From Zasmidium citrigriseum (Eukaryota > Ascomycota > Dothideomycetes > Mycosphaerellales > Mycosphaerellaceae): a stretch of DNA of 64,000 nt. Position numbers and translations under genes: made by a program. Below, piece after piece: positions 32,301 through 42,123 of the stretch; the stretch's first letter is position 1; every line of letters begins with the position of its first letter. The notes beneath the pieces were generated by a model. It saw only the letters and a program-made list of their open reading frames with translations. It was not told the origin of the DNA and made no database searches. The stretch lies in contig NHNW01000011.1 of the NCBI GenBank assembly GCA_002786025.1, forward strand, positions 558,001 to 622,000, read 5' to 3'.

Positions 32301-33712
32301 CTTACTGGATCCGAGTTCAAGGAGTCAAGAAATACAACACTTCGTCGTTGATCACGCACTTCAAGCTCATGCATCAACCGAGCGATCAGTCCGGACATTT
32401 GGATTGGACACGGAACATGATTGAACTGCCCGAGAACCAAGTTCTAAATGAGCTCCTCACTACTCCCGGCATGGACGAAAGCAAGCTCGCCTTGATCGCG
32501 GCCACCTTCCCAAAGGCTTTTCCCAGCCCTCTACCGAAGATTGGATCGGTGACTGAGGGTGCTGGAGACTATGACAGCACGATTGCGAAAAGCCTTCTTG
32601 ATAAATTGTCAAGGAAGCCACAGCCTCAGCAGCCGAAAAAGAAGAAGGGCGCGCAAGCACAACACTCGAACGGTGTCGAAGATCGTGGCAAATCGCCGGA
32701 ACCACTGCCGGAGCCGCGGGAAGATGAGTATGACCCTCGTCGGCCCATGTACATTCAGCCAACTGCGGCTCCCCCAACTGCTGCAGGGCTTCGGACGCAC
32801 CCCGACAAGCCGCCTATGCCTCCGGGGTACGGACTCACCCCTGAAGTGCTCGCTGGACTGCAAGGTCTTCAACAACATCTGCCGCCTGCACAAGCACGGA
32901 TGCCAGGCGGACGAAGCCGTAGTCCATCAGTCGGCCGTGCTGGACATGCTGAAGCACCGCGTCCCGGTGGAGACATGCCGGCCGGCACTCCTGACATTTC
33001 TGCGATTTTGGCCGCTCTTACTGGTCAAACACCAGCACAAGCTGGCACGCCACGCTCCAACAATTTCAGTGCTGGCAATGCGTCACAGCCTGCTGTCAAC
33101 CCTGCTCACCGGCCCCAGTACAACAGCTCGACCCCTCCTCAGAGTGATCATCGCCGTTCCAGTGGTAGACACGATGCCGCATATCATCTTCCGAGTGACC
33201 AATTGTCCGCACTTCAAGCATCGCTTGCTCAGAACAGTCGGCAATTCGAGCACAATCAGCATCAGGGGTATGCTGAGGGCGCTCAGCCGACTCGGTCTCA
33301 ACCTCCTCCCAGATATCAATATGTCCATGAGAGTGATCGCTCATACGCTCAGCCGTCCGCGCATACGCCAACGTACAGGGAGCCGCCTGTGCAGTATGTT
33401 CAGATGCCAGAACGCGAACATGAGCCATACGAGCGCCCAAAGCCGATCTATGTGGACCAGTATGGCCGGCCTTTGGAGCTCATTCCAATTGATTCTGCAC
33501 CAGCACCCGTGCAGTACGCACCACACCCGTACGAACAACCGCAGTATGGCCGCCGCCACGAACCTCCGGTGTACAGCACCCTTCCCCCTGGGGCGCCATT
33601 GCAGCCCATCTACGACGACCGGCGCCCTGTATATTACGAGCCTGTTTCACATGCTGGCAATGGCGTTCGGTATGCATACGACGATTCTCGCGCTTCAGTT
33701 CCGCGTTCCTAG
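29308..33712 (+). CDS. Large F-box protein with zinc-finger-like motifs
   Basis: Three exons, 29308..30147, 30197..30626 and 30780..33712, with introns of 49 bp (GTAGGT...GTGCAG) and 153 bp (GTAAGC...CTACAG), 1400 residues. The N-terminus is acidic with NLS-like AERLKKRKLY. F-box at about 143-178 (TATLPVEIWQRIFSQYLSPA then LSRCLRICKSFNQYL). CQFCNRPP ... SCGQCLEHQ (two CxxC pairs) sits at about 230-275. A His/Gln-rich stretch follows, and further on two C2H2-like segments: LFLCAGCSRDRNPKWFAFEG ... LIQHYGAKH and YGLACKSCVAAQPNGTG ... LITHFKLMHQ. The C-terminal 500 residues are Pro/Gln/Tyr-rich and disordered. An F-box suggests recruitment to an SCF ubiquitin ligase; the finger repeats suggest a nuclear target. 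The combined architecture is fungal, and its substrate is unknown. Confidence 0.85.
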
Positions 33713-34286
33713 CATGGAGAGTTAAATGGATATGGATTGTTTCTCTCTACGCTTTCGGCTTGGAAGCAGATGGGAAAGAACAAAGATTGTATTGGCGGAC
33801 AAGGTGTTGTTCTTGTTGGATTACGGTGAATGGCGGATATACCCCGTTGCTGTTATGCTTGAGCCTCTTTCCGTCTTGGGACATTCTGTACTACTACTAC
33901 TTCGCTCTAGTGTAATCACATGCTGACTTCTTGCTTACATCTTCTTCGGTACCCTAGAGTCATTGCAAGGTTGTCGATTCGGCGAAATCTCAACCTCGAG
34001 GAAATCTAGTCAACATGGTCTCCACCTCAGTCTGAATTTCTAATGCAATGAACATGCTAGCCGGGGTATATGAGTTCTGCATGAAAAATCGAGACCCCGC
34101 TGATAGCGACAGAACCCACCTCGGCCAGCGGATGAGCAATCACAGCAAAATGACGATCCCTGCGGGCCATTGCCGGCAATACCCATCACGCAACGATAAA
34201 GTCAAAACCAACATCATCCTTGCCGGATGGTTGTCATAGATCTCTCAATTCACTGATTCCTTACTGCTCTACGACCGAGTGCGAGA
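33713..34286. other. Intergenic region
   Basis: 574 bp between two plus-strand genes: F-box gene 3' end and permease promoter. Nothing else recognised. Confidence 0.5.
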
Positions 34287-35838
34287 ATGGGCGACACCTC
34301 ATCGTCCAAGGCGTTTTCGCCACCGGATGTCGGGAAAGATGGATCGAATGGCAGCACTCAGCCGGTGCTGATTGACGAAACGGATAATGAAGAAGAATAC
34401 AATGAAGATGACTTGGACTCTGGCCGGACGACTGAATTGGAGAGACGGCTTCGTCTCAAAGTCGACCTACGCCTTTGCACCATCGCTGGAATCCTCTGCA
34501 GTCTCAACCTCCTCGATTCCGGCATCATATCCTCTGCCTCAGTCACCAGTATGCTCTCGGATCTGGATCTCACGCTCGGCAACCGGTATAGCGTGTCGAT
34601 ATTCATCTTTACCATCTCGAGCATCGCATTCCAACTGCCTTCGACCATCGCCGTTCGAATCTTTGGTCCGAGGATCTGGTTCGCTTTCATCACCTTCTGC
34701 TTCGGTGTCATCACGATGAGCACGGCCTTCATTCACAGCTGGAAGGAGATGATCGCCTTGAGGGTGCTGCTCGGAATGGCAATGTCTGGCATCTACCCAG
34801 GCCTGACATATCTCATCTCGACCTGGTACTTGCGACGAGAGCAGCAGACGCGGTTTGCGTTTCTGCAGAGTGGCGAGGTCATCGTTCTCGCCACAGGTGG
34901 GATTGTGAATTGGGGATTGAACCATCTTGATGGGAGAGGAGGACTGGAAGGTTGGAGGTATATGTTTCTCGTGCAGGGATTGATCACCATGGTCCTCGGC
35001 TTCGTCACATACTTCTGGATCGTGGATTTCCCGGAGCAGGCGCACAAGAGTTTGTGGTTCTTGACGGAGGATGAGCAGAAGCTGGCCGTGGCGAGGATTC
35101 AGAGGGATAGGAAGGATGTCCAAGCCGATCCGTTTACATGGGGGAAAGTGTTGCAGCACGCGAATGATCCAAAGGTCTACGGCTTTGCGTGTATGTTCTT
35201 CCTGCTGAACCTGGTCTCGACGTCGCTGTCGTACTTTCTGCCGATCATCCTGCAATCTGGAATGGGATTCGACGAAGATGCGAGTATCATTCTCGCCGCA
35301 CCGCCGTATTACTACGCTGTCATCCCGGTGCTTCTGTCGTCGATCATCGGCGATAGGTATAAGCTGCGGGGGCCTGTTATCATCTTCAACTGCATCTGCC
35401 TCATCGTGGGCTTCTGCATGCTGGGCTTCACGGAGCAGGTCACCGTTCGATATATCGGGACTTACCTTGCCACTGGAGCCTACGTGTCGAACTGGGCGGC
35501 CATCACGACATACCAGGCGAACAACGTCGCAGGTCAATGGAAGAGAGCCTTCACGGCGGCAGCGGTCACTGCCATGAACGGTGCGGGAGGAATTGCGGGA
35601 TCATGTGAGTTCAATCTGAAACAAGTGCTGATTCATGTGACTCTGACCTTCGACAGACATCGTGAGGCAGCAGGAAGCTCCCAGATACACGACCGCCGTG
35701 TGGGTCTCGATTGGCTCGCACATTCTGATCATCGGCTTCGTGCTTGCCTTTTCGGCGTACTTCTACGTTGCGAACAAGAGACAAAGGGCTGGGAAGATCA
35801 TCCTGGAGAGGACCGAAGGGTTTCGGTTTACGTATTAG
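34287..35838 (+). CDS. MFS permease, anion:cation symporter (Dal5/Tna1-like)
   Basis: Two exons, 34287..35604 and 35657..35838, across a 52-bp intron (GTGAGT...CGACAG), 499 residues. Without the splice the frame would run on into non-membrane sequence; with it, the last transmembrane segments (SIGSHILIIGFVLAFSAYFY) and a short basic tail (VANKRQRAGKII) appear. About 12 hydrophobic segments follow an acidic cytosolic N-terminus. Diagnostic parts: ERRLRLKVDLRLCTIAGILC, then LNLLDSGIISSASV, the loop RVLLGMAMSGIYPGLTYLIS with TWYLRREQQTR, and QANNVAGQWKRAFTAAAVTA. These fit the fungal family that moves allantoate, nicotinate, pantothenate and other organic anions with protons. The substrate cannot be read from sequence. 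Confidence 0.9.
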
Positions 35839-36183
35839 GTTTGTATCAAACAAAAGTTCGTCGTTGCTGTCCGTTGAGTAGGCCCTTCCTCTCTTGTTGA
35901 GTATGGCGACTTCCACAGCTGCCACTTCCCCGTCTGAGGGGACCAGCAGGAGCGCTTCACTTGTGCCTGTCGCTTGCGAGAAGACATCGCTGCTGACTGA
36001 TTCTTTAGATATCCCTTGCCCTTCTCTCTGCTTTCAATCACAACACATCGAAGACGGCATCAATACAGCAGCAGCTGCAGATTCGATAACGAGGCATTCG
36101 AAGCGAAAATCACCGGCATCCTGCGATCAATACCACCGCACTACCTACTCTGCACCGCCGGGACGATCGAGACGGCCGTCAGT
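35839..36183. other. Upstream region of the orphan ORF
   Basis: 345 bp. The frame of the next ORF is open back to about 36016 and reads like coding sequence (EAFEAKITGILRSIPPHYLL) but has no ATG. An upstream ATG at 35903 is in another frame and would need a weak splice. The true 5' exon is unresolved. Confidence 0.4.
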
Positions 36184-36720
36184 ATGACCACGAAGGAGGG
36201 AAGGCCCGAAAGCCCTTCAGAGGGAGATGTCTTAATCATAAACATCCCCGAGATCCAGAACGACCATGCAACGAATCTCAGCGACGGGACTGGTGGAAAC
36301 GTCGAAGATGATTCAGTCCCGCGCACGATATGTTTCCCTAGTTATTTTCGCCAACTCGAGAACGAAAGTGAAAGTCGCTATCACGACCGCGTGATACGTT
36401 TGAAAAGGCACCTGGAAGCGATATCACCTGAGCAGAGAGCACCGGTGGATTGGTTGCTGGATTGGTTGCTGGACGCGTTGCGAACATTCGAGAGTGAATG
36501 GCTGGTGGAACAAGACCAGGGGAGCGAGGAGGAGAAAGATGATGAGAATGTCAAACGTACAGCGCCAGCCCACGATCGACCATTCTCGGAGGCTCGGATC
36601 AAAGCAATTGAGCGCAGTGTCGCTGCCGGAAGACCTGATCGAACGTTCTCCGGAATGAATGAGCAGGAGGCGCAGGAGTTCTTGGCGGAGGACGAGCAGG
36701 ACGACTTTGACGAAGAGTAA
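36184..36720 (+). CDS. Orphan acidic protein, 5' end uncertain
   Basis: 178 residues from the first in-frame ATG at 36184; the real protein may start further upstream through an unseen exon. The N-terminus is polar (MTTKEGRPESPSEGDVLIIN), the middle is helical (SYFRQLENESESRYHDRVIR ... HLEAISPEQRAPVDWLLDWL), and the end carries EEEKDDE, a basic NLS-poor stretch, and the closing EAQEFLAEDEQDDFDEE. A perfect 15-bp tandem duplication encodes DWLLDWLLDA. No known family is recognised. It sits between the permease and the three-gene tandem family, in what looks like an accessory stretch. It could be a young or lineage-limited gene. Confidence 0.5.
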   Translation: MTTKEGRPESPSEGDVLIINIPEIQNDHATNLSDGTGGNVEDDSVPRTICFPSYFRQLENESESRYHDRVIRLKRHLEAISPEQRAPVDWLLDWLLDALRTFESEWLVEQDQGSEEEKDDENVKRTAPAHDRPFSEARIKAIERSVAAGRPDRTFSGMNEQEAQEFLAEDEQDDFDEE

Positions 36721-37520
36721 ACAGGCTATCGCTCTTTTGTGCTGAATGAGGAATGAGACTGGAATGGAGATTGGAAGAAAAGGCTGTCCTGCACTCATTG
36801 GATGGTGGAAACAAGTCGGGGAGCACCGCGCCTTCCCAACTTTCACTCACAGCCCGCACTAGCGGCAAAACCCCGGCCCAAGCTCAGTCAACCAATATAA
36901 ACAGAAAATTACTCCAGCCACTCACGATTCAGCAGGCTGAGGTCCTACCCTGCATTGGCTCAGGTGCTAACGCGCTTCGACCGTGCTAGATGTGATTACC
37001 CTCAGATTGCTGAGTCCAGGGCTAGTCGTTAACTAGGGATTGACGTCCCTGGGACAGTCCGAACGACCTGGCGCGCCGGTGAAAACCCGGTGACTGTGAA
37101 GAATCCTAGACAAAGCAGTTAAGCGACGCCGTCGATGTTCAATCAAAAAGGAAAACCGATTCAATTCGGTTTAGAGACTGATTCAGTTTGGTCGTCCTTC
37201 TCCTATAGCCTGTTCGACTGGCGCCGGGAGTTACGCTTTTTGCACTTTTTCTTTTTGCTCACATTATATGTGCATGGGTTGAGCATCCTCCTGCTTCTCA
37301 TTTGATATGACTGACCATGTGCAGTCGTGGATGGAGAAGCATTCGTTTTGCAGCGCGTTTGGAGTTCGTGTTTGCTGACCAGCAGATGTTTCAAAGGAAG
37401 CTCGGCCTGGCTTGCAGCACTGCTGTTTGTACCCGAAACAAGAAAGACAGCATTTACGACTGAGAAAGATGGAACAATCTGCTCGCAAGTACAAATAGGC
37501 TGATGATTTAACACTAGAAG
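36721..37520. other. 800-bp non-coding region with several short palindromes
   Basis: No gene. Between about 37030 and 37175 it has CTAG...CTAG, GTCCC-T-GGGAC, GGCGCGCC, a CCGGTGA direct repeat and a 7-bp stem AAACCGA/TCGGTTT (37053-37159 region, stem arms 37153-37159 and 37166-37172). It may be an old repeat or simply the promoter of the next gene. Confidence 0.4.
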
Positions 37521-39150
37521 ATGACAGACTACGCCACAGCTTTCCGCTCCCATCTTTCCAGCGAGCCCACCATCGTTATGGCTGGCAAGACGGGCACCGA
37601 GAAGCCAACAAGACCAAAGGGCAAGCAGCGGGCAAGAGATAATGGCCCTTCAGACCAAGCGACCACCCAGTCAACCCGAATTCCACAGCCACCGTCTGGT
37701 CCTCCAGCCGGACGCAATCGACCTTCTCAAGCAGCTCCCATCAACATCAATCGTCCAGCACCAACTGCCGGACCTCCAAATCCAAGCGACACGACTCTCC
37801 GTAAACCTCTCATCAACATCAGGGGGAATCTCAAGCTGAACGGCGCTTGGGACCTGCAGTGCTATGAGTACAAGGATGTCGTCGAATGCCTTCAACTTCA
37901 CCGCGTCCCAACCGCTGGCAATGAAACGCCAAAGAATGATGGCGGGAGGTCCGAGACCCGACCTATCGTAAATGGAATCTTGGGCAAGCAACGGACGGGC
38001 GACGATGACAACGGAGAAGAGCCTCAGACAGATGAGGCAGAAGAAGGAGCTGCTCAGGCCAATGCTCTCAATGCGGCTGTCGAGAGTGCTCTTGATGGCG
38101 ACAGTGGTCTTGACCAAACTGCAGTCGGTCCAGGAAATAATGTTTCGGCTGCAGTCACGGCGACCGATGTAGGGTCAGCATCAAATGGTCCATCTCGAGA
38201 GCGAGAGCCGGCAGACGAGGAAACAGACGAGGAAACAGACGAGGAACTTGATGGCGGCCACAAAGGCGACCTCGACATGTCCAGGGAGATTGATCAACTT
38301 CCTGAATCTCCAGCCAAATCTCCAGATGTTTCGGATCCAGTGACGGTGATCCATATGGACTCTGCTTCAAACAATCCGTCTCAAGGGGCCGAAGGCGAAG
38401 AAGCAACCGAACTGGACGGCGGCCTTGAGGGTGGTCTTGACGTGTTCCAGCAATCGGACGACCTCACCGAATCTCAAGCCAAATCTCCAGGCGCCACCCC
38501 TCCGTCCCCTCCACCAGCGGAGAAAATCAAGCCAACAGTCAAGTTCAACAACACGACGGAGAAGACAGCCCAAGGTCTGTATAAGCTCGGGATCGGGCGT
38601 TCCGCTCTCGGCGCAAAGCACAAAGCCAACAAGTTCAGTAAGCCATCCCTGGTCGCAGCTTTGAGGCTACCCTTTCCTGAAGAATGGCAAAACGATTCTC
38701 GTACTAACATCCTGTGTCGTAGCATCAGCAAATGAATCCCAGAAGCTTGGGAAGCAAGCTGCAATGTCCGAGTCTGAAAAGCGTCGATCTGTCCTGGAGG
38801 CTGACTTGATGAAGTACTACATCGCACCAGGTATTTCAACACGTCGTGTCATCTGTAACGGTTGTTCGAATTCTAACGATACCATAGATGATGAAGAGAG
38901 CGAGGTTGTGAGCCCCAGCAAGAGGAAGAGCCCCATGGTCGATCCGTTCACGTCAGGCTCTCAGAACAAGCGCGCTCGTAAGTCGCAGGAAGGAGAAGCG
39001 ATTTCACCAATGTCGCAGTCGGCACCTAGAGGTGGCGTTCTTCCTGACTATGACACTGAAGATGAGCTTGAGCGGGAAGCAGGACAGGTCAAGAGGTCGA
39101 TGCCCAAAGTAGGGCAACCTAGGGGCGGGAAGAAGCGCGTCAGGAGATGA
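37521..39150 (+). CDS. Tandem family member 1: disordered nuclear-type protein with WDLQ module
   Basis: Three exons, 37521..38637, 38723..38830 and 38888..39150, with introns of 85 bp (GTAAGC...TCGTAG, branch ACTAAC) and 57 bp (GTATTT...CCATAG, branch CTAAC), 495 residues. A Pro-rich N-terminus leads to the shared module at 97-130 (LINIRGNLKLNGAWDLQCYE then YKDVVECLQLHRVP). After it comes an acidic region with two copies of a roughly 55-residue repeat (212-269 and 274-323), then a helical segment (TVKFNNTTEKTAQGLYKLGI) and a basic end (KRKSPMVDPF, NKRARKS, RGGKKRVRR) suggesting nuclear import. A second possible start is the ATG at 37578. No known domain is recognised; the module is shared with the next two genes, so this is a local duplicated family. 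Confidence 0.75.
38154..38489 (+). repeat. Internal coding duplication in tandem family member 1
   Basis: Two diverged copies, about 38154-38327 and 38340-38489. Shared residues include SASN-x-PS, ELDGG-x-x-G-x-LD and the end ES-x-AKSP. The first copy has an added 12-bp tandem repeat (EETDEETDEE, near 38217-38245). Confidence 0.7.
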
Positions 39151-39666
39151 GGTGTCTTTAAGGAAGTCTCTAGCCTCCTGTACTGGCGACTGAGTTGGGG
39201 TCGATATCATAATGCATTCACATGTGTAGAATCGTCAACATTCATTACAAATTCCGCACTGTATTCGATCCAGTCTCGTTTCTGATCCTCTCCTCAACAG
39301 AGCCCCCCTGCCTCCGCACTGCAGATCTCATGCTTTCTTAGATTTGAAGTCTTATTGACTGGTCGGCCAAAGGCTGTGCAGCCATTTCAAATGTTTGTCT
39401 GCTTGAAAAAGCGCAACGTCGTGGGTCACTCCGAGACAATGCGGTGATCAAACACCCAACAGCTAAGACTTCCCTGCACATCAGCAAACAGTGTGCTGAG
39501 GAAGACTTTCGTGCCATTGTTCACATGATGTTACATTCCATTGAGAAAAACTCAATGGAGTTATATAGGGTCGGATTGGTGAGCACAACCTCAATCCTAG
39601 CCCCTGAATTCCCAAACCAAGTCTACTTCATCACTCAAGATCTCGCATTCCACTATCTCGACGATC
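39151..39666. promoter_or_regulatory. Promoter region of tandem family member 2
   Basis: A TATA-like TTATATAG at 39561-39568 lies about 100 bp before the ATG at 39667. Immediately upstream is a perfect 9-bp inverted repeat, TCCATTGAG-AAAAA-CTCAATGGA (39537-39559). The rest is 3' region of member 1. Confidence 0.6.
39537..39559. repeat. Perfect 9-bp inverted repeat next to a TATA element
   Basis: TCCATTGAG, five A, CTCAATGGA. It ends one base before the TTATATAG of tandem family member 2, so it could be a protein-binding operator-like site or form a DNA hairpin. Confidence 0.7.
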
Positions 39667-40815
39667 ATGGCAAAAGAACCGAGGATCAAAGCTGGAGTAC
39701 TTAGAAAGAGGGCCGCGGAGCCAAGTCAGGGATCAGGCGCCCATGTACCAGTTTATCCCATTCCAGGACCCATTCTGAGCACTCAAGTCGCCCAGTCAAG
39801 TCGATCAATCCCAGCTCCTCACTCGGGCAATACTCCACCACCTCGATATGTGCCGGCCCGACACCTTGTTGACATCAGAGGCGAGCTGAGACTGGAGGGC
39901 TTGTGGGACCTGCAAGAGTACGAGTACGACTACCAGAAGGAATGCCTCCAGTTGCATAGAAAGCCAGTGGTACTGGTTCGGAATCAAAGCGTAGCCGACG
40001 ACCAGAGCGACAAGTCAGACGATTCGAACAATGTCATCGACACGGGAAATATCAAGCCAAGATCAGCTCGCTATGGCAACAGGTCGATCGCCCATCCACA
40101 ACCCAAAAATGGTGTTTCTTCGAAAGACGCCAATCCTGATCATGGCCCTGCTGGAGGCTCCAAAGCAAACAATGATGGAACAGATCATTCACAGAAAGCT
40201 CCAGGATTGGAGAATCTGGGTCAAGCTGCTCCGGAAGAACCAGAGAACACGCACCGTCATTCTTCCAAAGCCTCGGGCAAGATGCCAGAAAGCCACGCTG
40301 CCTCATCGACCCAACCAGAGTCCAATGAGCAAGACGATCCTCTTCTGCCAGAAGATGTCGAGCGGCGCAAAAGCAGCAGAATTTCCGTTGCCAGCCTTCT
40401 GGTACCCGGAGAAAACGAACAGGACGCGCATCACGCCAGAGAGGAGGGTAGAATGTCTATCGCCAGCCTCCTGATACCTGGGGAAAATGGACCAAGTACA
40501 TCCAATGCTGAGCAGGAGGGTAGTAGAAGCTTCAAAAAGAGGAAGCATTCTGAAATCGTTGGTAACGGAGGAGTTGATGAAGAGGGGCTTGAGGAGGAGC
40601 AGGAGGAGCCTGCAGACGACAGCAGTGACAGCAGTGGGCGGTCGATAATTTCTCCGAGTTACAGAAGGGGCGAGCGGTCTCGGCGATTGGCAGGTGAAGA
40701 GTCTCCTTCGCCTTCGATCAAGGTTGAGGATGGCGAGAATGGTCCAGATGACGAAATTCCAGACCAGGAGCGCGAGGCGAAGAGGGCAAAGAGTGTGAAG
40801 CGTGAGAGCCAGTAG
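39667..40815 (+). CDS. Tandem family member 2: disordered nuclear-type protein with WDLQ module
   Basis: Single exon, 382 residues, ATG at 39667 (MAKEPRIKAGVLRKRA). The shared module is at 67-100: LVDIRGELRLEGLWDLQEYE then YDYQKECLQLHRKP; it matches member 1 at IRG-x-L-x-L-x-G-x-WDLQ-x-YEY and at ECLQLHR. The remainder is low-complexity, Ser/Asp/Glu-rich. A 13-residue motif occurs twice: RISVASLLVPGEN (238-250) and RMSIASLLIPGEN (262-274), the first preceded by RRKSS, a possible basophilic kinase site. Basic clusters FKKRKHSE and KRAKSVKRE suggest nuclear location. It lacks the introns of members 1 and 3. Function unknown. Confidence 0.72.
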   Translation: MAKEPRIKAGVLRKRAAEPSQGSGAHVPVYPIPGPILSTQVAQSSRSIPAPHSGNTPPPRYVPARHLVDIRGELRLEGLWDLQEYEYDYQKECLQLHRKPVVLVRNQSVADDQSDKSDDSNNVIDTGNIKPRSARYGNRSIAHPQPKNGVSSKDANPDHGPAGGSKANNDGTDHSQKAPGLENLGQAAPEEPENTHRHSSKASGKMPESHAASSTQPESNEQDDPLLPEDVERRKSSRISVASLLVPGENEQDAHHAREEGRMSIASLLIPGENGPSTSNAEQEGSRSFKKRKHSEIVGNGGVDEEGLEEEQEEPADDSSDSSGRSIISPSYRRGERSRRLAGEESPSPSIKVEDGENGPDDEIPDQEREAKRAKSVKRESQ

Positions 40816-41333
40816 ATTGCGAGAGACGGGACAGTGGGCATGTTGTACCATTGCAGGTTGGTCGTTCCTTGAAGCTTGAGGACGGCGTTCATTGGGCGTA
40901 GGGACATGTAGAGTAGAATGGTATTCGAATCACACTGCGTTCAAATCAATTGAGCCTTCATCTAAGCTGATGATCATCAGTGAGTGCTCCCTGCACTAGT
41001 CGTATTGGACTTGCCTCTTCGCCCCAGCCATGGGAGTTTCCTTGGCAATACGCCTGCGAAGGACATTCCACAAGCAGTAAGATACGTCTGCGTTTGCTCG
41101 TGCCTCATCCATCGTTCTTTGTCGGTCCAAAACATTTTGTTCAAGGCAGATGGAAGCTTCTTTGCAGCCTTTCAGCTCAGCAAGCAGAACGCACCACGAC
41201 AGTGCATCTGTGTTTGAGACATTCATTGCTCCGTGTCAGTAGTCGGTTAAAAAGGATATGCGTGCCCATTACCTCCCTTTTCGTCTTGCCAGCTACAGTC
41301 CTTCCAGAATCCGATCTCCAAATACTATTGAAA
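40816..41333. other. Intergenic region between family members 2 and 3
   Basis: 518 bp. A frame upstream of 41334 is open but begins without an ATG and is probably leader sequence. Confidence 0.45.
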
Positions 41334-42123
41334 ATGACTTTTGCAGACGCCTACTATGATTGCCATGGGCAAGTTCGACTCCAACCAGGCATCGACCACT
41401 ACCAGAAAGTCGAAGTCGACGGCGGTGTCGGACTGAGCGGTCAGTGGGTTTTGCGGAAGTATCTGTGTGATCAGTCGGGTGAAACTATCAATCTCGAGCG
41501 CCGCATCGACGAACCTGTCGTGCAAGAGCCTCCTGAAGAAGCCGAACCAGAGGAAGAAGAGGAGGTTGAGCAACCTGCATCCCCGCCACCACCACTACCA
41601 CCAAGAGGCAGGACCTATGCATATACATATTCTCCTAAGCGGGATTTCACTGCAGAGACGTTACCGTCACGCACGAGGAGCGGGCAAGGACCAAGTGCAT
41701 CAACGAGGGAGCCACCCAAGAGGAAGCGATCTCAGCAGCCCAATGGGAACCAGGCAGGAGTGGAAGATGACGAAGACGAAGTGATCGGAGAAGTCGACGA
41801 GAATGCGCCAGCTGCCTCCGCTCCAAAGCGCCAGCGCCAGAAATCTGTAGCCAAACAGCCGTCTGCTGAGGCAGCTCCCAAAAAGAAGGCCAAGGCCACG
41901 GCATCCAAGCCCAGCAAGACTGCCAGGAAGAGCAAATCAAAGAAGACCGAGTCTGGTAAGGTATTCTCCAACTTCCCCATTGAAGAAGAAGTCTGACCTG
42001 GTATAACAAGACGATGCCGATCCAGATGAGCCTGAGAGCGATGATGAGCAGGAGAACGCCAGGGGATCGAGCGCAATCGACCTGAAACGGCGCCACAGAC
42101 CCTCTCTGCGCGACGCTGAATGA
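41334..42123 (+). CDS. Tandem family member 3: short protein with divergent WDLQ-like module
   Basis: Two exons, 41334..41955 and 42011..42123, across a 55-bp intron (GTAAGG...AACAAG), 244 residues. ATG at 41334 (MTFADAYYDCHGQVRLQPGI). The module lies close to the N-terminus (25-58): KVEVDGGVGLSGQWVLRKYL then CDQSGETINLERRI, keeping G-x-L-x-G-x-W-x-L and the x-LER/LHR ending but otherwise diverged. Then acidic (EEAEPEEEEEVEQ), Pro-rich, and a long Lys/Arg/Ser tail with PPKRKRSQQ, APKRQRQKS and KKKAKATASKPSKTARKSKS; the second exon is acidic with a basic end (LKRRHRPSLRDAE). Nuclear and possibly nucleic-acid-associated by composition only. Member of the local family by module, order and composition; this is less certain than for members 1 and 2. 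Confidence 0.68.

Noticed and set aside
32559..33725. 388-codon frame overlapping the F-box gene in another phase
   Set aside because: Shadow of a long Pro/Gln-rich exon; no domain.
34539..35537. 332-codon minus-strand frame opposite the MFS permease
   Set aside because: Shadow; His/Arg/Asp-rich antisense of membrane helices.
37060..37110. Resemblance to a cobalamin-riboswitch-like GC-rich stem
   Set aside because: Only short matches, no B12-box pairing, and such switches are not known in fungal nuclear genomes.
37521..42123. Tandem family as a transposon-borne cluster
   Set aside because: No terminal repeats, target duplications or transposase seen on either side.
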